A DNA stretch of 5,221 nt from JBKBXU01 sp046313675. GTDB lineage: Bacteria > Bacteroidota > Bacteroidia > Cytophagales > Cytophagaceae. Positions 4,596-5,221 of this stretch are shown here, piece after piece (position 1 is the first letter of the stretch; the number at the start of each line of letters is the position of its first letter). The translations under genes and the position numbers were made by a program. Below the pieces are notes generated by a model. The model saw only the letters and a list, made by a program, of their open reading frames with translations. It had not been told where the DNA came from and made no database searches. The DNA lies in NCBI GenBank assembly GCA_046313675.1, contig JBKBXU010000320.1, forward strand, positions 1-5,221. Direction: 5' to 3'.

Positions 4596-5221
4596 TTATA
4601 ATCCAAACTCCTTTTTGATCTGAGCTACATAATCCAGTTTCTCCCAGGTAAAAAATTCTACCTTTTTCTTTTCTTTCTTTCTGATCTCATGACTCTCTCC
4701 ACCTTTATTTACAATTTCTACGTAATTCAACTCTACATCCGCAGAATAAGAATCCCTACCCATATGGCCATATGCAGCAGTTGGAGAAAATATCGGATTC
4801 TTTAAGCCAAGTCTTTCAACAATGGCCTTAGGCCTCATGTCAAATATTTTAAGCACTTTTTCCGCTATCTCACCTTCGGATAGTTTAACTTTTGATTTTC
4901 CGTAGGTATTTACGGTAAGTGATACCGGCTTAGAAACACCAATGGCATAGGCAACCTGAACAAGAGCCTCATCTGCCACACCTGCAGCAACCAGGTTTTT
5001 AGCAATATGCCTTGCAGCATAGGCAGCACTTCTATCTACTTTGGAAGGATCTTTCCCTGAAAATGCTCCACCACCATGGGCACCTTTGCCTCCATAGGTA
5101 TCTACTATAATCTTTCTTCCGGTTAATCCTGAATCTCCATGAGGACCTCCTATAACAAAATTTCCTGTTGGATTAATGTGATATATAGTTTTATCATCTA
5201 AAAGATCCGACGGGATTACTT
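4596..5221 (-). CDS. metK: S-adenosylmethionine synthetase (methionine adenosyltransferase), C-terminal part
   Basis: MetK makes S-adenosylmethionine from methionine and ATP in the cytoplasm. The reading frame is open from the window edge to the stop at 4596-4598, giving 207 residues, about half of the protein; the start lies beyond 5221. Both family signatures are visible: GGPHGDSGLTGRKIIVDTYGG (roughly 5088-5150), which is close to the catalytic consensus, and GGGAFSGKDPSKVDRSAAY (roughly 5019-5075), with the conserved ATP/phosphate-binding Lys and Asp residues. Further on come AIGVSKPVSLTVNTYG and the C-terminal AAYGHMGRDSY. The segment between that and the final helix (FFTWEKLDYVAQIKKEFGL) holds a lysine-rich insert (RKKEKKKVE) absent from Escherichia coli MetK and common in Bacteroidota. 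A GTG at 4977-4979 is an internal valine codon, not a start. The gene converges on hpf. Confidence 0.96.
   Translation of the reverse strand, partial: VIPSDLLDDKTIYHINPTGNFVIGGPHGDSGLTGRKIIVDTYGGKGAHGGGAFSGKDPSKVDRSAAYAARHIAKNLVAAGVADEALVQVAYAIGVSKPVSLTVNTYGKSKVKLSEGEIAEKVLKIFDMRPKAIVERLGLKNPIFSPTAAYGHMGRDSYSADVELNYVEIVNKGGESHEIRKKEKKKVEFFTWEKLDYVAQIKKEFGL

Noticed and set aside
4596..4979. A separate 127-residue gene starting at the GTG at 4977-4979
   Set aside because: The same frame continues without a stop to the window edge and encodes the MetK signature motifs, so this GTG is an internal Val codon.

Overview
This AT-rich window reads as ordinary chromosomal DNA from a member of the Bacteroidota, perhaps Cytophagales-like. 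Three things point there: a near-ideal Bacteroidota promoter (TTG, 19 bp, TAAATTTG) in front of rpsU; no clear Shine-Dalgarno sequence before any gene start in the window; and protein variants typical of the phylum (bS21 with Tyr54, a short HPF, MetK with a lysine-rich insertion near its C-terminus). The phylum call is firm. The order is only a guess.

Layout. Positions 1-1676 (minus strand) hold a two-gene sugar-nucleotide operon: ugd (UDP-glucose 6-dehydrogenase) and, 9 bp downstream, the first 110 codons of a UDP-glucuronate decarboxylase that leaves the window. Together they would turn UDP-glucose into UDP-glucuronate and then UDP-xylose for surface polysaccharide or glycan synthesis. Positions 1677-1882 are an AT-rich divergent intergenic region with a candidate ugd -7 box, a weaker candidate promoter for the next gene, a large imperfect inverted repeat and a 14-bp perfect palindrome. 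Positions 1883-3025 (plus) encode an acyl-CoA dehydrogenase. Positions 3103-4556 (plus) carry rpsU (bS21), a XerC-type tyrosine recombinase and hpf (ribosome hibernation factor), apparently one transcription unit from the promoter at 3039-3068. A bidirectional hairpin terminator at 4558-4593 separates hpf from the convergent metK (S-adenosylmethionine synthetase), whose C-terminal half fills 4596-5221.

How the genes fit together. rpsU and hpf both act on the 30S subunit, one as a structural protein and one as a hibernation factor. The recombinase between them is a different function, probably needed at a much lower level. The most notable non-coding signal is a long hairpin followed by seven T residues, placed exactly over the recombinase start codon. 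It looks like an attenuator or translational gate that would uncouple recombinase expression from rpsU.

No mobile element, CRISPR array, tRNA or rRNA gene was seen, and no clearly new biological system. The points worth following up are regulatory.
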